Source: Drancourtella massiliensis
GTDB lineage: Bacteria > Bacillota > Clostridia > Lachnospirales > Lachnospiraceae
DNA: 64,000 nucleotides
Reading direction: 5' to 3'
NCBI RefSeq assembly: GCF_016900655.1
Contig: NZ_JACJKH010000002.1
Coordinates: 62,001 to 126,000, forward strand
Part shown: positions 35,215 through 43,778 of the stretch, one piece after another
Layout: each line of letters starts with the position of its first letter
Position numbering within the stretch: position 1 is the first letter of the stretch
Program-made: the position numbers and the translations under genes
The notes under the pieces: model-generated
Told to the model about the DNA's origin: nothing
The model's input: the letters and a program-made list of their open reading frames with translations, nothing else
Database searches by the model: none

Positions 35215-36903
35215 ATGAAGCTTACAGGAGCAGAAATTGTAATAGAATGTTTAAAAGAGCAGGGTGTGGATACCGTATTCGGATATCCGGGCGGTGCGAT
35301 TCTGAATGTATATGATGCGCTGTATAAGCACCAGAACGAGATCCGTCACATCCTGACTTCTCATGAGCAGGGTGCGGCGCATGCGGCGGACGGTTATGCC
35401 AGGGCAACGGGAAAAGTCGGTGTATGTCTGGCCACAAGCGGACCGGGGGCGACAAATCTTGTAACAGGTATTGCGACTGCCTATATGGATTCTATTCCTG
35501 TTGTGGCAATCACCTGCAACGTCGGAGTATCCCTTCTTGGAAAGGACAGTTTCCAGGAAATCGATATTGCGGGAGTCACCATGCCGATTACGAAACATAA
35601 TTATATTGTAAAAGATGTCAATAAACTGGCTGATACGATCCGGAAAGCGTTCCGGATTGCACGTAAGGGCCGTCCGGGTCCCGTACTGATTGACATTCCA
35701 AAGGATGTAACGTCCAATCTTGCCGAATATGAGCCGAAAAAAATCACACCTCAAAAGAGAAACGAAAAGGTCAATGAAGAAGATCTTCAGACGGCAGTAG
35801 AGATGATCCAGAACTCGAAAAAGCCATATATTTTCGTGGGTGGAGGCGCAGTGCTCTCCGATGCGGACGAAGAACTGTTTGAATTTGTTAAAAAGGTGGA
35901 TGCGCCGGTTGCGGACACTCTGATGGGAAAGGGTGCGTTTCCTGGAACAGATCCATATTACACAGGAATGCTTGGCATGCATGGAACAAAAACATCGAAT
36001 CACGGAGTCAGTGAGTGCGACCTTCTTGTTGTAGTGGGGGCACGATTCAGTGACCGTGTCACGGGAAATGCGGAGAAATTTGCGTCAAAGGCGAAAATTC
36101 TGCAGATTGACATCGATCCGGCAGAAATGAATAAGAATGTAGTTATCACGCATGGAATTACCGGGGATGTCAAGGTGGTACTTTCAAAGCTGAATCAGAT
36201 GCTGGAGCAGCAGAATCACAGTGAATGGATTCAGACGATCGAAGCATACAAGGCAAAATATCCGATGACCTATCATCCGGACGTGTTAAGCGGACCGTTT
36301 GTCGTAGAGGAAATTTACCGGCAGACGAAAGGAGATGCTGTTATTGTAACAGAGGTCGGACAGAATCAGATGTGGGCCGCACAGTATTATAAATATCCAA
36401 AGCCGAGAACACTTCTGACATCCGGCGGTCTCGGAACGATGGGATACGGACTTGGGGCGTCCATCGGTGCGAAATGTGCGAGACCGGAAAAATGTGTGGT
36501 TAATATTGCAGGTGACGGATGTTTCCGGATGAACATGAATGAGATTGCAACAGCAGCACGTTATCAGATTCCGATTATCGAAGTCATTCTGAATAACCAC
36601 GTACTTGGAATGGTGAGGCAGTGGCAGGATCTGTTCTATGGAAAACGGTATTCTGCTACCATACTCAATGACAATGTGGACTTTGTCAAACTTGCCGAGG
36701 CGATGGGAGCGAAAGCATACCGCGCCACAACAAGGGAAGAATTTGTCCGGATCTTTGAGGAGGCAAGAAACGCAGACGGACCGGTTCTGATTGACTGTCA
36801 GATAGACTGCGATGAGAAGGTATGGCCGATGGTTGCTCCGGGAGAAGCGATCGATCAGGTATTTGATGAGGGAGATCTGAAAGAAAAAGCAAAACAGAAT
36901 TAA
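35215..36903 (+). CDS. ilvB: Acetolactate synthase, catalytic subunit
   Basis: 562 residues. TPP enzyme joining pyruvate with pyruvate or 2-ketobutyrate. The catalytic Glu is in SHEQGAAHAADGYARATG, and the TPP/metal motif is GDGCFRMNMNEIATA with NN near 30 residues on. No small regulatory subunit (ilvN/ilvH) follows; the next gene is serC. The regulatory subunit must be elsewhere, or this enzyme acts without it. Confidence 0.95.
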   Translation: MKLTGAEIVIECLKEQGVDTVFGYPGGAILNVYDALYKHQNEIRHILTSHEQGAAHAADGYARATGKVGVCLATSGPGATNLVTGIATAYMDSIPVVAITCNVGVSLLGKDSFQEIDIAGVTMPITKHNYIVKDVNKLADTIRKAFRIARKGRPGPVLIDIPKDVTSNLAEYEPKKITPQKRNEKVNEEDLQTAVEMIQNSKKPYIFVGGGAVLSDADEELFEFVKKVDAPVADTLMGKGAFPGTDPYYTGMLGMHGTKTSNHGVSECDLLVVVGARFSDRVTGNAEKFASKAKILQIDIDPAEMNKNVVITHGITGDVKVVLSKLNQMLEQQNHSEWIQTIEAYKAKYPMTYHPDVLSGPFVVEEIYRQTKGDAVIVTEVGQNQMWAAQYYKYPKPRTLLTSGGLGTMGYGLGASIGAKCARPEKCVVNIAGDGCFRMNMNEIATAARYQIPIIEVILNNHVLGMVRQWQDLFYGKRYSATILNDNVDFVKLAEAMGAKAYRATTREEFVRIFEEARNADGPVLIDCQIDCDEKVWPMVAPGEAIDQVFDEGDLKEKAKQN

Positions 36904-36958
36904 AAATCGACCTGCCGGGCGAAGGGGAATGTTTGGCCGGGAAACAGGGAGGAATCGT

Positions 36959-38041
36959 ATGAGCAGAGTATATAATTTTTCGGCGGGACCGGCTGTTCTG
37001 CCGGAGGAAGTATTACAGGAAGCCGCAAAGGAGATGCTGGATTACAGGGGGACCGGAATGTCCGTTATGGAGATGAGCCACCGGTCTGCGGCGTTTGAAA
37101 CGATCATACAGGATGCCGAGAAGGACATCCGGACACTTTTAAACATACCGGAAGACTATGAGGTACTGTTTCTGCAGGGAGGGGCATCGCTGCAGTTTGC
37201 AATGATTCCGATGAATCTCATGAAACATAAAAAGGCAGACTATATTCTGACCGGGCAGTGGGCAAAGAAAGCCTGGAAGGAAGCGCAGAAGTACGGAGAG
37301 GCAAAAGCAGCAGCCTCCTCTGAGGAGCAGAATTTTTCCTGCATCCCGGATCTGAGTGAGCTGTCTGCTTCCGGGGATGCGGATTATGTTTACATCTGTG
37401 AGAACAATACGATCTACGGAACGAAGTTTCATACCCTTCCGGATACGAAGGGCATCCCGCTTGTAGCGGATGTTTCCTCCTGCTTTCTGTCTGAGCCTGT
37501 GGACATTACAAAGTACGGCATCATGTATGGCGGTGTGCAGAAGAATATCGGGCCGGCCGGTGTGACGATTGTGATTATACGGAAGGATCTGATCCGGGAA
37601 GAGGTGCTTCCGGGAACTCCGACCATGATGCAGTACCATGTCCACGCCAAGGCAGGTTCCCTTTACAATACTCCGCCTGCATATGGAATTTATATCTGCG
37701 GGAAAGTATTCCGGTGGCTTCTGGATCAGGGAGGACTTCCGGGAATTCAGAAGAAGAACCAGAAAAAGGCGGCACTTTTGTACGAATATCTGGATGACAG
37801 CCGCCTGTTTTCCGGCACAGCAGCGAAGAAAGACCGTTCTTTGATGAATGTTCCGTTTGTGACAGGGGAGAAAGAGCTGGATGCCAGATTTACAGCCGCG
37901 GCTGCAGAACATGGTCTGGTCAATCTGAAAGGACACCGGAGTGTCGGCGGCATGCGGGCAAGTATTTATAATGCCATGCCGTATGAAGGCGTGGACGCAC
38001 TTGTAACATTTATGGAAAAATTTGAAAAGGAGAATCGGTGA
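36959..38041 (+). CDS. serC: Phosphoserine aminotransferase
   Basis: 360 residues. PLP enzyme forming 3-phosphoserine from 3-phosphohydroxypyruvate. It begins YNFSAGPAVLP, the SerC signature. The PLP lysine is in YGGVQKNIGPAG. It overlaps serA by one base (TGATG), so the two serine genes are translationally linked. GGGAGG precedes the ATG at 36959. Confidence 0.96.
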   Translation: MSRVYNFSAGPAVLPEEVLQEAAKEMLDYRGTGMSVMEMSHRSAAFETIIQDAEKDIRTLLNIPEDYEVLFLQGGASLQFAMIPMNLMKHKKADYILTGQWAKKAWKEAQKYGEAKAAASSEEQNFSCIPDLSELSASGDADYVYICENNTIYGTKFHTLPDTKGIPLVADVSSCFLSEPVDITKYGIMYGGVQKNIGPAGVTIVIIRKDLIREEVLPGTPTMMQYHVHAKAGSLYNTPPAYGIYICGKVFRWLLDQGGLPGIQKKNQKKAALLYEYLDDSRLFSGTAAKKDRSLMNVPFVTGEKELDARFTAAAAEHGLVNLKGHRSVGGMRASIYNAMPYEGVDALVTFMEKFEKENR

Positions 38042-39204
38042 TGTATCAGTATCAATGTTTGAACGCCATTTCGGAAGCAGGTCTCTCTCTCTTTTCGGAA
38101 GACTATCAAAGAACAGAAGAGATGGCCGGGGCAGACGCGGTTCTCCTGAGAAGCGCATCTCTGCACGAAACGGTATTTCCGGAGAAGCTAAAAGTGATCG
38201 CGCGGGCAGGTGCGGGGGTAAACAATATTCCTCTGGAAGAATGCGCGGAAAAAGGGATTGTTGTATTTAATACGCCTGGAGCAAATGCAAACGGCGTAAA
38301 AGAACTGGTGATTGCGGGGATGCTTCTGGCGTCCCGCGATATCATCGGAGGCATCGAGTGGGTGAAGGCCCATGCCGGAGAAGAGAATATCGCAAAGACA
38401 GCGGAGAAGCAGAAAAAGATGTTTGCCGGACAGGAGATTGAAGGAAAGAAGCTTGGCGTGATCGGTCTTGGAGCCATTGGCGTGCTGGTGGCGAATGCGG
38501 CGCTTCATCTTGGTATGGAAGTATATGGATACGATCCGTATATGTCGGTGGATTCCGCGTGGAATCTGTCGCGCCACATTCATCATGTGAAAAATCTGGA
38601 GACGATTTATCAGGAATGTGATTATATTACGCTTCATGTCCCGGCACTTGATGACACGAAAGGAATGATTGACCGGGAGGCTGCAGGGCAGATGAAAGAC
38701 GGTGTAATTCTCCTGAACTTTGCAAGAGACCTTCTTGTTAAGGAAGAAGATCTGATCGAGGCACTGGAAACCGGGCACATACGGAAATATGTCACAGACT
38801 TTCCGACAGCGGGGCTGGCAGGAAGAGATCATGTCATCGTTATTCCCCATCTGGGTGCTTCCACGGAAGAGTCTGAGGACAACTGCGCCAGAATGGCTGT
38901 CCGGGAGATCCGGGAGTATCTGGAAAACGGAAATATCATGAATTCCGTAAACTTTCCGAACTGCGATATGGGAAAGAAAGGGAAAAATCCAAGAATTACC
39001 GTACTTCATCACAATGTGCCGAACATGATCGGCCAGTTTACGGCTCTTCTTGCAAAGAGAGGAATCAACATCGCGGATTTGACGAACAAAAGCCGCGGAC
39101 GCTTTGCTTATACGATGATCGATATTGAAGATACGGATTCTTCCGGAATTGCGGAAGAACTTTCCAAAATCGAGAATGTCCTGAAAGTGCGTATCATTCT
39201 GTAA
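38041..39204 (+). CDS. serA: D-3-phosphoglycerate dehydrogenase with ACT domain
   Basis: 387 residues. First step of serine synthesis. The dehydrogenase domain has VIGLGAIGVLVANAA for NAD, catalytic Arg in NFAR and His in IPHLGASTEESEDN. A C-terminal ACT domain (about 315-387, RITVLHHNVPNMIGQFTALL) is the likely site of serine feedback. The start overlaps the serC stop. The order serC-serA puts the second pathway enzyme first. Confidence 0.94.
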   Translation: MYQYQCLNAISEAGLSLFSEDYQRTEEMAGADAVLLRSASLHETVFPEKLKVIARAGAGVNNIPLEECAEKGIVVFNTPGANANGVKELVIAGMLLASRDIIGGIEWVKAHAGEENIAKTAEKQKKMFAGQEIEGKKLGVIGLGAIGVLVANAALHLGMEVYGYDPYMSVDSAWNLSRHIHHVKNLETIYQECDYITLHVPALDDTKGMIDREAAGQMKDGVILLNFARDLLVKEEDLIEALETGHIRKYVTDFPTAGLAGRDHVIVIPHLGASTEESEDNCARMAVREIREYLENGNIMNSVNFPNCDMGKKGKNPRITVLHHNVPNMIGQFTALLAKRGINIADLTNKSRGRFAYTMIDIEDTDSSGIAEELSKIENVLKVRIIL

Positions 39205-39253
39205 AAGAAAGAAAATATAAGGGAAATTTCATTCTTATTTAAGAACTCTTTCA

Positions 39254-39282
39254 TTGTATCCGGGAAAGAAGTGCGCTATAAT
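39254..39282 (+). promoter_or_regulatory. Promoter of the small membrane protein gene
   Basis: TTGTAT (39254-39259), 17-bp spacer, TATAAT (39277-39282), 37 bp before the next gene. Confidence 0.65.
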
Positions 39283-39318
39283 CGTAACGGATAACATAGG
39301 AATCGAGGTCAGATACGA

Positions 39319-39843
39319 ATGAAGAGAAACATTCTTTCTGTTGGAAAAAAGACGAAAAAAAATCTGTTTCATACAAAAAGAATACGAAATAAATGGAACG
39401 TACCGGCCGCTTTTGCAGCCGGTGTCGTTTTTTGTCTGCTGATTTTCCTTTTGGTGAAAGTTATGCCGCAGTTCAACCGGAACGAAGAAACGCTGATTGT
39501 ACTGACTGCACGGTCTGAAACAATTTACCAGGGAGAAAATCTGCCGGAATTATCAGCCGGGGCAGAGTTCGCAGACGGAACGGGAAAGAAAGAAAAGGAA
39601 GCATGGCTGAGCAAAGAGGCGGGATACCGTGTTCAGGATCTGCTGGATGATCTGAACGAAGGCGGCGATTACGAGGTAGAATGCGATGCGGACGGCAGTG
39701 AGGCTGGAGAATTTCCGATCCGGATCAGACTTTCCGGAGAACTGGAAAGTTCCCTTGAGAGTGAATGGAAAGGAAAAGTCCGGATCGAGGTGAAGGACGG
39801 TACTCTGACGGTGAAGAAGGATTCTTCGGAGGCAGGAAAATAA
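39319..39843 (+). CDS. Hypothetical single-pass membrane protein
   Basis: 174 residues, not recognised. A basic cytoplasmic head (1-27) precedes one membrane segment (about 29-48, PAAFAAGVVFCLLIFLLVKV). The exterior part of about 125 residues is acidic and looks beta-rich (SETIYQGENLPELSAGAEF), loosely like MBG/Ig-like surface modules. No catalytic motif is visible. It has its own promoter, and the promoter of the Phe T-box overlaps its stop codon. A cell-envelope role is a guess from topology only. Confidence 0.75.
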   Translation: MKRNILSVGKKTKKNLFHTKRIRNKWNVPAAFAAGVVFCLLIFLLVKVMPQFNRNEETLIVLTARSETIYQGENLPELSAGAEFADGTGKKEKEAWLSKEAGYRVQDLLDDLNEGGDYEVECDADGSEAGEFPIRIRLSGELESSLESEWKGKVRIEVKDGTLTVKKDSSEAGK

Positions 39844-39846
39844 GTA

Positions 39847-39875
39847 TTGACAAACCTGCAGATGTGAAGTAATAT
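39847..39875 (+). promoter_or_regulatory. Sigma-A promoter of the aroF leader
   Basis: TTGACA (39847-39852), 17-bp spacer, TAATAT (39870-39875), immediately after the preceding stop codon. Confidence 0.8.
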
Positions 39876-39879
39876 GGAA

Positions 39880-40170
39880 ACAACTTCATAGATCTGCTTT
39901 GAAAATACGAAGAAAAGAAGTAGTAAGTATCATGGAATGTTACAGAGAGTCCCGCGTGGTGGAATGGGATACAGAAAGTGTTACTGAATTCCTCTTGGAG
40001 TAGAGTGCTGAATGTACAGACTAGTAGGCATTTCCGGCAGCAGCCGTTATCTGCAAGGGTATATCTGGAGACAGCGTACCTGATGAGGCAGTCATCGTGA
40101 GATGGCTGTAAAGTGAGGTGGAACCACGATGACAGTATCGTCCTCTGAGTAAATCAGAGGACTTTTTTTA
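39880..40170 (+). ncRNA. T-box leader, phenylalanine specifier (UUC)
   Basis: A T-box leader. Stem I carries AGAGAG...GGTGGAA (around 39944-39964). The specifier context GAA-TTC-CT places TTC at 39989-39991, with the same six-base distance to GAG as in the Trp T-box at 2575-2850. The T-box sequence AGGTGGAACCACG is at 40116-40128, and the terminator is 40140-40148/40154-40162 with a T-run. UUC is a Phe codon, which fits the downstream DAHP synthase and dehydroquinate synthase genes. Confidence 0.9.
40140..40170 (+). terminator. T-box-controlled terminator of aroF-aroB
   Basis: A 9-bp perfect stem GTCCTCTGA/TCAGAGGAC, 5-nt loop, then TTTTTTT. Confidence 0.88.
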
Positions 40171-40273
40171 TTCTATAGAAAAGATCTTTGGACTCCCTAT
40201 AGAATCAGGACACTTCCTTTGCAAGGTGATTTTCAAAGTCAGGAAAAGTGTGAGAAAGCAGGAGGAGAAGCAT

Positions 40274-41287
40274 ATGATTATTGTACTGAAACCAAGAACA
40301 ACAGAAGAAAATTTGAACCGGGTAATAAAAATGGTAGAGGCAAAAGGTCTGGAGGCTCATGTCGTCCGGGGAGAAGAGATGACGATTATCGGATGTATCG
40401 GTGATACCGTCAGAATTGATCCGCGCCTGTTTGAGGTGGATAAAAGTGTAGATAAAGTCATGCACGTGCAGGAGCCTTATAAACTTGCAAACCGTGCATT
40501 CCACCCGGAGGACACCATTGTGGATGTATCCGGTGTCCAGGTGGGAGGCGGAAACATGGCGATGATTGCCGGCCCGTGCTCAGTGGAGAGTGAGGAACAG
40601 GTAATTGAAGTGGCAGAGGCAGTCAAGGCCGCCGGAGCCAATTTGTTAAGAGGCGGGGCATTCAAGCCGCGTACAAGCCCGTATTCCTTCCAGGGACTTG
40701 GACTGGAAGGACTGGAGATGCTCTGTAAGGCGAAGGAAGTAACGGGGCTTCCGATTGTGACAGAGCTGATGTCCGCAGAATACCTTGATATTTTCGATGA
40801 GAAGGTGGATCTGATTCAGATCGGGGCGAGAAACATGCAGAATTTTGACCTGCTGAAACAGCTCGGGAAGACCAGACGTCCGATCCTTTTGAAACGCGGA
40901 TTAAATGCTACCTATGAGGAATGGATTATGTCTGCGGAATATATCATGGCGTCCGGAAATGAAAATGTCATTCTCTGTGAACGGGGCGTCCGGACTTTTG
41001 AGACTTATACAAGAAACACACTGGATCTTCAGGCGATTCCGGTACTGAAGAAGATGACCCATCTCCCGGTTGTTGTGGATCCGAGCCATGCCGGGGGCAA
41101 ATGGTGGCTGGTAGATACGATGGCAAAGGCGGCGGTAGCAGCAGGCACAGACGGACTGATGATTGAAGTACATAATAATCCGGACTGCGCGCTGTGCGAC
41201 GGAGGTCAGTCCTTAAAGCCGGAGAAGTATGCGGAACTTTTAAAACAGCTTCGAAAGATTGCACCGATTGTAGAAAAAACTTGGTAG
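40274..41287 (+). CDS. aroF: 3-deoxy-7-phosphoheptulonate synthase (AroF/AroA(G) type)
   Basis: 337 residues. Condenses PEP and erythrose 4-phosphate, entry to the shikimate pathway. An N-terminal ferredoxin-like regulatory domain (1-65, MIIVLKPRTTEENLNRVI) precedes the barrel with AGPCSVES, RGGAFKPRTSPYSFQG and DPSHAGGKWW, the layout of the Thermotoga-type enzyme, which is feedback-inhibited through that domain. GGAGG lies 6-8 nt before the ATG at 40274. Under Phe T-box control with aroB. Confidence 0.95.
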   Translation: MIIVLKPRTTEENLNRVIKMVEAKGLEAHVVRGEEMTIIGCIGDTVRIDPRLFEVDKSVDKVMHVQEPYKLANRAFHPEDTIVDVSGVQVGGGNMAMIAGPCSVESEEQVIEVAEAVKAAGANLLRGGAFKPRTSPYSFQGLGLEGLEMLCKAKEVTGLPIVTELMSAEYLDIFDEKVDLIQIGARNMQNFDLLKQLGKTRRPILLKRGLNATYEEWIMSAEYIMASGNENVILCERGVRTFETYTRNTLDLQAIPVLKKMTHLPVVVDPSHAGGKWWLVDTMAKAAVAAGTDGLMIEVHNNPDCALCDGGQSLKPEKYAELLKQLRKIAPIVEKTW

Positions 41288-41306
41288 AAGAAGGCAGGCG
41301 GAAGAA

Positions 41307-42365
41307 ATGGAATTGAATGTTAATCTGGGAAAAGACAGTTACCGTATTTTGATTGAAAGAGGACTATTAAAAAGAGCGGCCAAAGAAATCCGGGAGATTT
41401 ATCAGGGGAAGAAAATCGCGGTGATCTCTGACGACAGTGTTTACGCATTTTACGGAGAGAGCCTTCTGGAACAGCTGAAAGAATACTGGGAGTGCAGTGC
41501 AGTCATTCTTCCACATGGGGAGGCGTCCAAAAGTATTGATGTCCTTCCGGGAGTGTATGCACAACTGTTAGAGGCGGGAATTTCCAGAAGCGACCTGATC
41601 GTTGCCCTCGGAGGAGGTGTTGTCGGAGACCTGGCCGGATTTGCGGCGGCAACGTATCTGAGGGGAATTCCATTCGTACAGATTCCGACTTCCCTGCTGG
41701 CTCAGGTGGATTCCTCTGTCGGAGGAAAAGTAGCAGTTGACCTGAAAGAAGGCAAAAATCTTGTAGGGGCATTCTATCAGCCAAAGAAAGTCCTGATTGA
41801 TCCGGATGTGCTGAAAACACTTCCGGAGCGTTACATCCATGACGGAATGGGAGAAGTCATCAAGTATGGCTGCATCAAGGATGCAGAGCTTTTTGCGCTG
41901 CTCAGGCGGGCCGGAAGTTTTGACGGACTTGCGGATTATCTGACGGAAGTAATTACAAGATGTGTGGATATCAAACGTCAGGTGGTGGAGGAAGACCAGT
42001 TTGATACCGGAGAGAGGATGCTGCTTAATTTCGGTCATACGCTGGCACATGCAGTGGAGCAGAGGTTCGCATATGAAAGAGAAAGTCATGGGGAAGCGGT
42101 TGCGATCGGCATGTATCAGATCACACGGATCTCGGAAGAACTGGGACTGACCCGGGAAGGAACGGCCGGGGAGATCCGAAAGATTCTGGAAAGCTACGGA
42201 CTTCCGGTTTCCTGCGGCGTGCACCTCTCAGAACTGAAAGAAGCCATGAAGCGGGATAAGAAAAACTTTAAAAACAGTCTGAGGCTTATCCTTCTGAAAG
42301 AAATCGGAGAGAGCATCATTTATCCGTCGGATTTGTCATTTTTTGAAGATGAATGTATGGTATAA
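41307..42365 (+). CDS. aroB: 3-dehydroquinate synthase
   Basis: 352 residues. NAD- and metal-dependent cyclisation of DAHP to 3-dehydroquinate. The motifs GGGVVGDLAGFAAATYLRG, IPTSLLAQVDSSVGGK and the metal His residues in NFGHTLAHAVE are present. It lies 19 nt after aroF, and a terminator follows its stop at once, so the T-box controls just these two genes. Confidence 0.97.
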   Translation: MELNVNLGKDSYRILIERGLLKRAAKEIREIYQGKKIAVISDDSVYAFYGESLLEQLKEYWECSAVILPHGEASKSIDVLPGVYAQLLEAGISRSDLIVALGGGVVGDLAGFAAATYLRGIPFVQIPTSLLAQVDSSVGGKVAVDLKEGKNLVGAFYQPKKVLIDPDVLKTLPERYIHDGMGEVIKYGCIKDAELFALLRRAGSFDGLADYLTEVITRCVDIKRQVVEEDQFDTGERMLLNFGHTLAHAVEQRFAYERESHGEAVAIGMYQITRISEELGLTREGTAGEIRKILESYGLPVSCGVHLSELKEAMKRDKKNFKNSLRLILLKEIGESIIYPSDLSFFEDECMV

Positions 42366-42369
42366 AAAT

Positions 42370-42405
42370 ACAGCAGGGAAGAAGTCTCTTTCCTGCTGTG
42401 TTTTT
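42370..42405. terminator. Terminator between convergent aroB and prs
   Basis: An 11-bp stem (42370-42380 with 42389-42399, one G-U) followed by GTTTTT on the plus strand. The A-rich sequence at 42363-42369 also gives a U-rich tail on the minus strand, so it can serve both genes. Confidence 0.82.
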
Positions 42406-42433
42406 AAGAATTTTGTCTTTCGGTTCCGGAACC

Positions 42434-43603
42434 CTAAGCATTCCGGCCTGCGATCAGTGCATGAATCTTGTCTGTCGGATTCAGCACAGAACTGATGGCG
42501 ATATCATGATTCATGGAATCGATGATGATTGCCAGGAATTTGCTCATGTCTGCTTCGATGAAGTATGGACGTTCATAGATCTCCGGCGGCAGATAGGTCA
42601 GATTCGTTGTAATCAGACGATCTATATAGCCTGTCCGGTAATAGTCGTCAAATTTCTCAAGCCCGTCGGTAAAGAGTCCGAATGTAGTGCAGACAAATAC
42701 ACGGGAAGCGCCCCGGTCTTTGATCTGTTTTGCAACATCCAGCATACTTTCTCCGGAAGAGATCATGTCATCTACGATGATGGCAGTCTTGCCCTTTACG
42801 TCATCACCGAGAAATTCGTGGGCAACGATCGGATTTTTTCCATTTACGATTGTGGAGTAATCTCTTCTTTTATAGAACATTCCCATATCCACGCCAAGAA
42901 CATTGGAAAAATACACTGCACGATGCATCGCACCCTCGTCCGGGCTGATGATCATGAGATGATCCTTGTCAAGCTTCAGGTCAGGCTCCGCTTTCAGAAG
43001 CGCTTTGATAAACTGATAAGGCGGATTGAAGTTGTCAAAGCCTTTCAGAGGAATCGCGTTCTGCACACGCGGGTCATGGGCATCAAAGGTGATAATGTTG
43101 GATACTCCCATGTCAACCAGTTCCTCCAGTGCCTGGGCACAGTCCAGAGATTCGCGTTTGGTACGTTTGTGCTGGCGGCTTTCGTAAAGAAACGGCATGA
43201 TGACATTTAATCTGTGAGCTTTGCCGTTTGCTGCGGATATGATACGTTTCAGATCCTGATAATGATCGTCCGGCGACATGTGGTTCAGATGACCGTTCAC
43301 TGTGTAGGTCAGACTGTAGTTGCAGACATCGACCATGACAAAAAGATCTTTTCCGCGGACCGATTCGCCCAGAACGCCTTTTGCCTCGCCAGAACCGAAA
43401 CGCGGGCAGCTGTGCTCTATGAGATAATTTTCGCATTTATAGGATGCGAAAAGTGCGGAATCTACATATTTTTTAAGGGATTCCTTGCGAAATCCGACAA
43501 TATGGTCGTTGACCTTCTTCCCAAGAGTTTCGCAGCTCTTGAGCGCGGCGATTTTAAGCGGAGCTGTCGGAAGCACCTGCTCTAACATTTTTATATTTGT
43601 CAT
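42434..43603 (-). CDS. prs: Ribose-phosphate pyrophosphokinase, long clostridial type
   Basis: 389 residues, against about 315 for standard enzymes. Makes PRPP from ribose 5-phosphate and ATP. Recognisable parts are the His-rich flag-loop region (MSPDDHYQDLKR), ESRQHKRTKRE in place of the usual RQDRK segment, and the PRPP loop IIVDDMISSGESM where standard enzymes have VDDMIDTAGT. The divergence suggests a distinct subfamily, perhaps with altered allostery. AGGAGG lies 6 nt before the ATG at 43603. A promoter and a partly base-paired 5' UTR precede it. Confidence 0.85.
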   Translation of the reverse strand: MTNIKMLEQVLPTAPLKIAALKSCETLGKKVNDHIVGFRKESLKKYVDSALFASYKCENYLIEHSCPRFGSGEAKGVLGESVRGKDLFVMVDVCNYSLTYTVNGHLNHMSPDDHYQDLKRIISAANGKAHRLNVIMPFLYESRQHKRTKRESLDCAQALEELVDMGVSNIITFDAHDPRVQNAIPLKGFDNFNPPYQFIKALLKAEPDLKLDKDHLMIISPDEGAMHRAVYFSNVLGVDMGMFYKRRDYSTIVNGKNPIVAHEFLGDDVKGKTAIIVDDMISSGESMLDVAKQIKDRGASRVFVCTTFGLFTDGLEKFDDYYRTGYIDRLITTNLTYLPPEIYERPYFIEADMSKFLAIIIDSMNHDIAISSVLNPTDKIHALIAGRNA

Positions 43604-43664
43604 AAACCCTCCTATGTAAGAAAACATGGAATTAAGACGCGGCATCAGCCGTAATCTCAATCCA

Positions 43665-43693
43665 TTTATAACATTTTTTTATAGGTATGGCAA
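43665..43693 (-). promoter_or_regulatory. Promoter of prs
   Basis: On the minus strand: TTGCCA (43693-43688), 17-bp spacer, TATAAA (43670-43665). Its -35 lies 17 bp from the -35 of the divergent promoter. Confidence 0.6.
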
Positions 43694-43710
43694 GAAAGGA
43701 ATAGAAAAAA

Positions 43711-43739
43711 TTGCATTTTGGGAAGGAATTTAGTATTAT
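43711..43739 (+). promoter_or_regulatory. Promoter of the DUF512-der-plsY-gpsA run
   Basis: TTGCAT (43711-43716), 17-bp spacer, TATTAT (43734-43739), 40 bp before the start at 43779. Confidence 0.6.
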
Positions 43740-43778
43740 GAAAAAGGCAGGAAAATGAAGAGGAAAAGGAGACGAGAT

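Noticed and set aside
42353-43210. 285-residue plus-strand frame opposite prs
   Set aside because: Antisense shadow of the PRPP synthetase gene; it starts inside the aroB end and terminator.
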